Assembly (NCBI GenBank): GCA_002291945.1
Contig: DBAZ01000030.1
Location: 1 to 5,478, forward strand
Reading direction: 5' to 3'
DNA: 5,478 nucleotides
Source of the DNA: Tepidimonas sp. UBA997
GTDB lineage: Bacteria > Pseudomonadota > Gammaproteobacteria > Burkholderiales > Burkholderiaceae_C
Part shown: positions 4,987 to 5,478 of the stretch, in pieces
Layout: each line of letters begins with the position of its first letter
How positions within the stretch are numbered: the first letter of the stretch is position 1
Notes under the pieces: generated by a model
The model's input: the letters and a program-made list of their open reading frames with translations, nothing else
Told to the model about the DNA's origin: nothing
The model's database searches: none
Made by a program: the position numbers and the translations under genes

Positions 4987-5181
4987 ATGAAAACGAAACG
5001 AGCCATCACCCTTGCGGGGTCTCCTACGGCCCTCTCCCGAATCCTCGGCATCACTAGTGCCGCAGTGCACCAGTGGGGCGACAGCCTCCCGAAGCTCAGG
5101 GTTTACGAGCTGAGGGAAAAGCGCCCCGAGTGGTTCAAGGAGGCTAAAAGAAAAACCAAAACCCCGACCGAGAGGGTCTGA
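4987..5181 (+). CDS. Cro/YdaS-like helix-turn-helix regulator, 64 aa
   Basis: Small DNA-binding protein expected to act as a Cro-type repressor at the early promoters. The helix-turn-helix spans residues 12-32: SPTALSRILGI forms the first helix and turn, and TSAAVHQWG the recognition helix with the characteristic A-V-x-Q-W. It is followed by the LPKLRVYELREKRPEW segment (34-49) typical of the P22 Cro/YdaS group and a basic tail (KEAKRKTKTP). Length is normal for the family. In-frame starts at 4969 (GTG) and 4978 (ATG) exist, but the promoter's -10 overlaps them, so they would lie upstream of the mRNA. ATG 4987 coincides with the predicted transcript start and gives the family's usual N-terminus. 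No good ribosome binding site precedes it, consistent with leaderless translation. As first gene of the rightward unit, divergent from the recombination operon, it fits lambda cro in position. Confidence 0.85.
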   Translation: MKTKRAITLAGSPTALSRILGITSAAVHQWGDSLPKLRVYELREKRPEWFKEAKRKTKTPTERV

Positions 5182-5183
5182 CC

Positions 5184-5219
5184 ATGGCCGATCAAAAGAC
5201 GGCGGGGGATCGCTCGTGA
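5184..5219 (+). CDS. Possible 11-aa leader/coupling ORF before the replication gene
   Basis: ATG 5184 lies 2 nt after the cro-like stop, with GAGAGG 8 nt upstream as a plausible ribosome binding site. It reads MADQKTAGDRS and ends in a TGA that overlaps the next gene's GTG as GTGA. This layout could carry ribosomes from the cro-like gene into the replication gene. It may equally be chance, since 11 codons carry little coding signal. Confidence 0.3.
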   Translation: MADQKTAGDRS

Positions 5220-5478
5220 GCATCCCCCTAATGAACGAGGCGTGGAAGGCCGACATGCCTTTTGGACGCAAGCTGGTCCTGTTGTCGCTGTGCGACTACG
5301 CCAACGACCAGGGAGAGTGCTTCCCTTCGATCGCCATGATTGCCAAGCGTTGCAGCATGGGGGGGCGGACGGTGCAGGGGCACCTTGCAGACCTCCAGCA
5401 GTCCGGCGTTTTGAAGCGCATTGAGCGCACCGGACGAAGCACGATCTACCAGATTGACCCCCGCAGAATCTGCACCCC
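5216..5478 (+). CDS. Phage replication initiator, winged-helix N-terminal domain (continues past the right edge)
   Basis: The N-terminal 87 complete residues match the winged helix-turn-helix domain (wHTH_36 type) found at the start of many phage replication proteins of the lambda O / DnaD-like kind, which bind the phage origin and recruit host helicase. Visible: SIPLMNEAWKADMPFGRKLV (2-21), DYANDQGECFPSIAMIAKRC (27-46), the recognition helix MGGRTVQGHLADLQQSG (48-64), the wing RTGRSTIYQIDP (71-82) and the common RRICTP exit. The C-terminal part is outside the window. GTG 5216 gives the full family N-terminus. It overlaps the short preceding ORF by 4 nt and has GGGGGA 6 nt upstream, only a moderate ribosome binding site. 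ATG 5231 is a shorter alternative. It is co-transcribed with the cro-like gene, as cro and O are in lambda. An origin, if inside this gene as in lambda O, would be beyond the window. Confidence 0.85.
   Translation, partial: MSIPLMNEAWKADMPFGRKLVLLSLCDYANDQGECFPSIAMIAKRCSMGGRTVQGHLADLQQSGVLKRIERTGRSTIYQIDPRRICT

Noticed and set aside
4861..5271. Upstream extension of the 154-aa leftward gene to 291 codons
   Set aside because: The extra part is antisense to the cro-like and replication genes and upstream of the inferred promoter, and ATG 4860 has a strong ribosome binding site.

Overview
The window looks like the early control and recombination region of a temperate phage or prophage. GC is high, the proteins read like those of lambda-like phages of Burkholderiales (Comamonadaceae or relatives), and genes are packed with 1-4 nt stop/start overlaps. 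No rRNA, tRNA, CRISPR array, insertion sequence or attachment site is visible. Host assignment is by protein style only and is tentative.

Layout. A divergent control region at about 4861-4986 splits two transcription units. The leftward (minus-strand) unit runs from 4860 to position 1 and off the window. In transcription order it holds an unrecognised 154-aa protein, a 29-aa basic micro-protein, a 127-aa protein ending in a four-cysteine zinc-binding motif, a YqaJ-family exonuclease, a probable single-strand annealing protein (SSAP), a 363-aa coiled-coil protein, a small gene that appears frameshifted (881-1038), an unrecognised 106-aa protein, and the N-terminal 161 residues of an adenine-specific DNA methyltransferase. 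The rightward unit starts at 4987 with a 64-aa Cro/YdaS-like helix-turn-helix protein. After a possible 11-codon coupling ORF comes the N-terminus of a winged-helix replication initiator that runs off the right edge.

How it works together. The Cro-like protein probably controls the switch between the two promoters. The rightward unit supplies replication functions. The leftward unit supplies an exonuclease/annealing recombination pair with accessory proteins and DNA modification. No CI-type repressor gene lies between the divergent promoters, where lambda has one, so the lysogeny repressor is either elsewhere or absent.

Most notable observations: a small gene whose two halves join perfectly after one indel or -1 shift; a strong rightward promoter placed so that the cro-like mRNA would be leaderless; two perfect but unrelated palindromes, one over each promoter's -35; a textbook plus-strand terminator buried in the first leftward gene; and a 29-aa gene locked into the operon by 4-nt overlaps on both sides. 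The recombination module belongs to a known type of phage system. I do not see a clearly new defence or mobile system.
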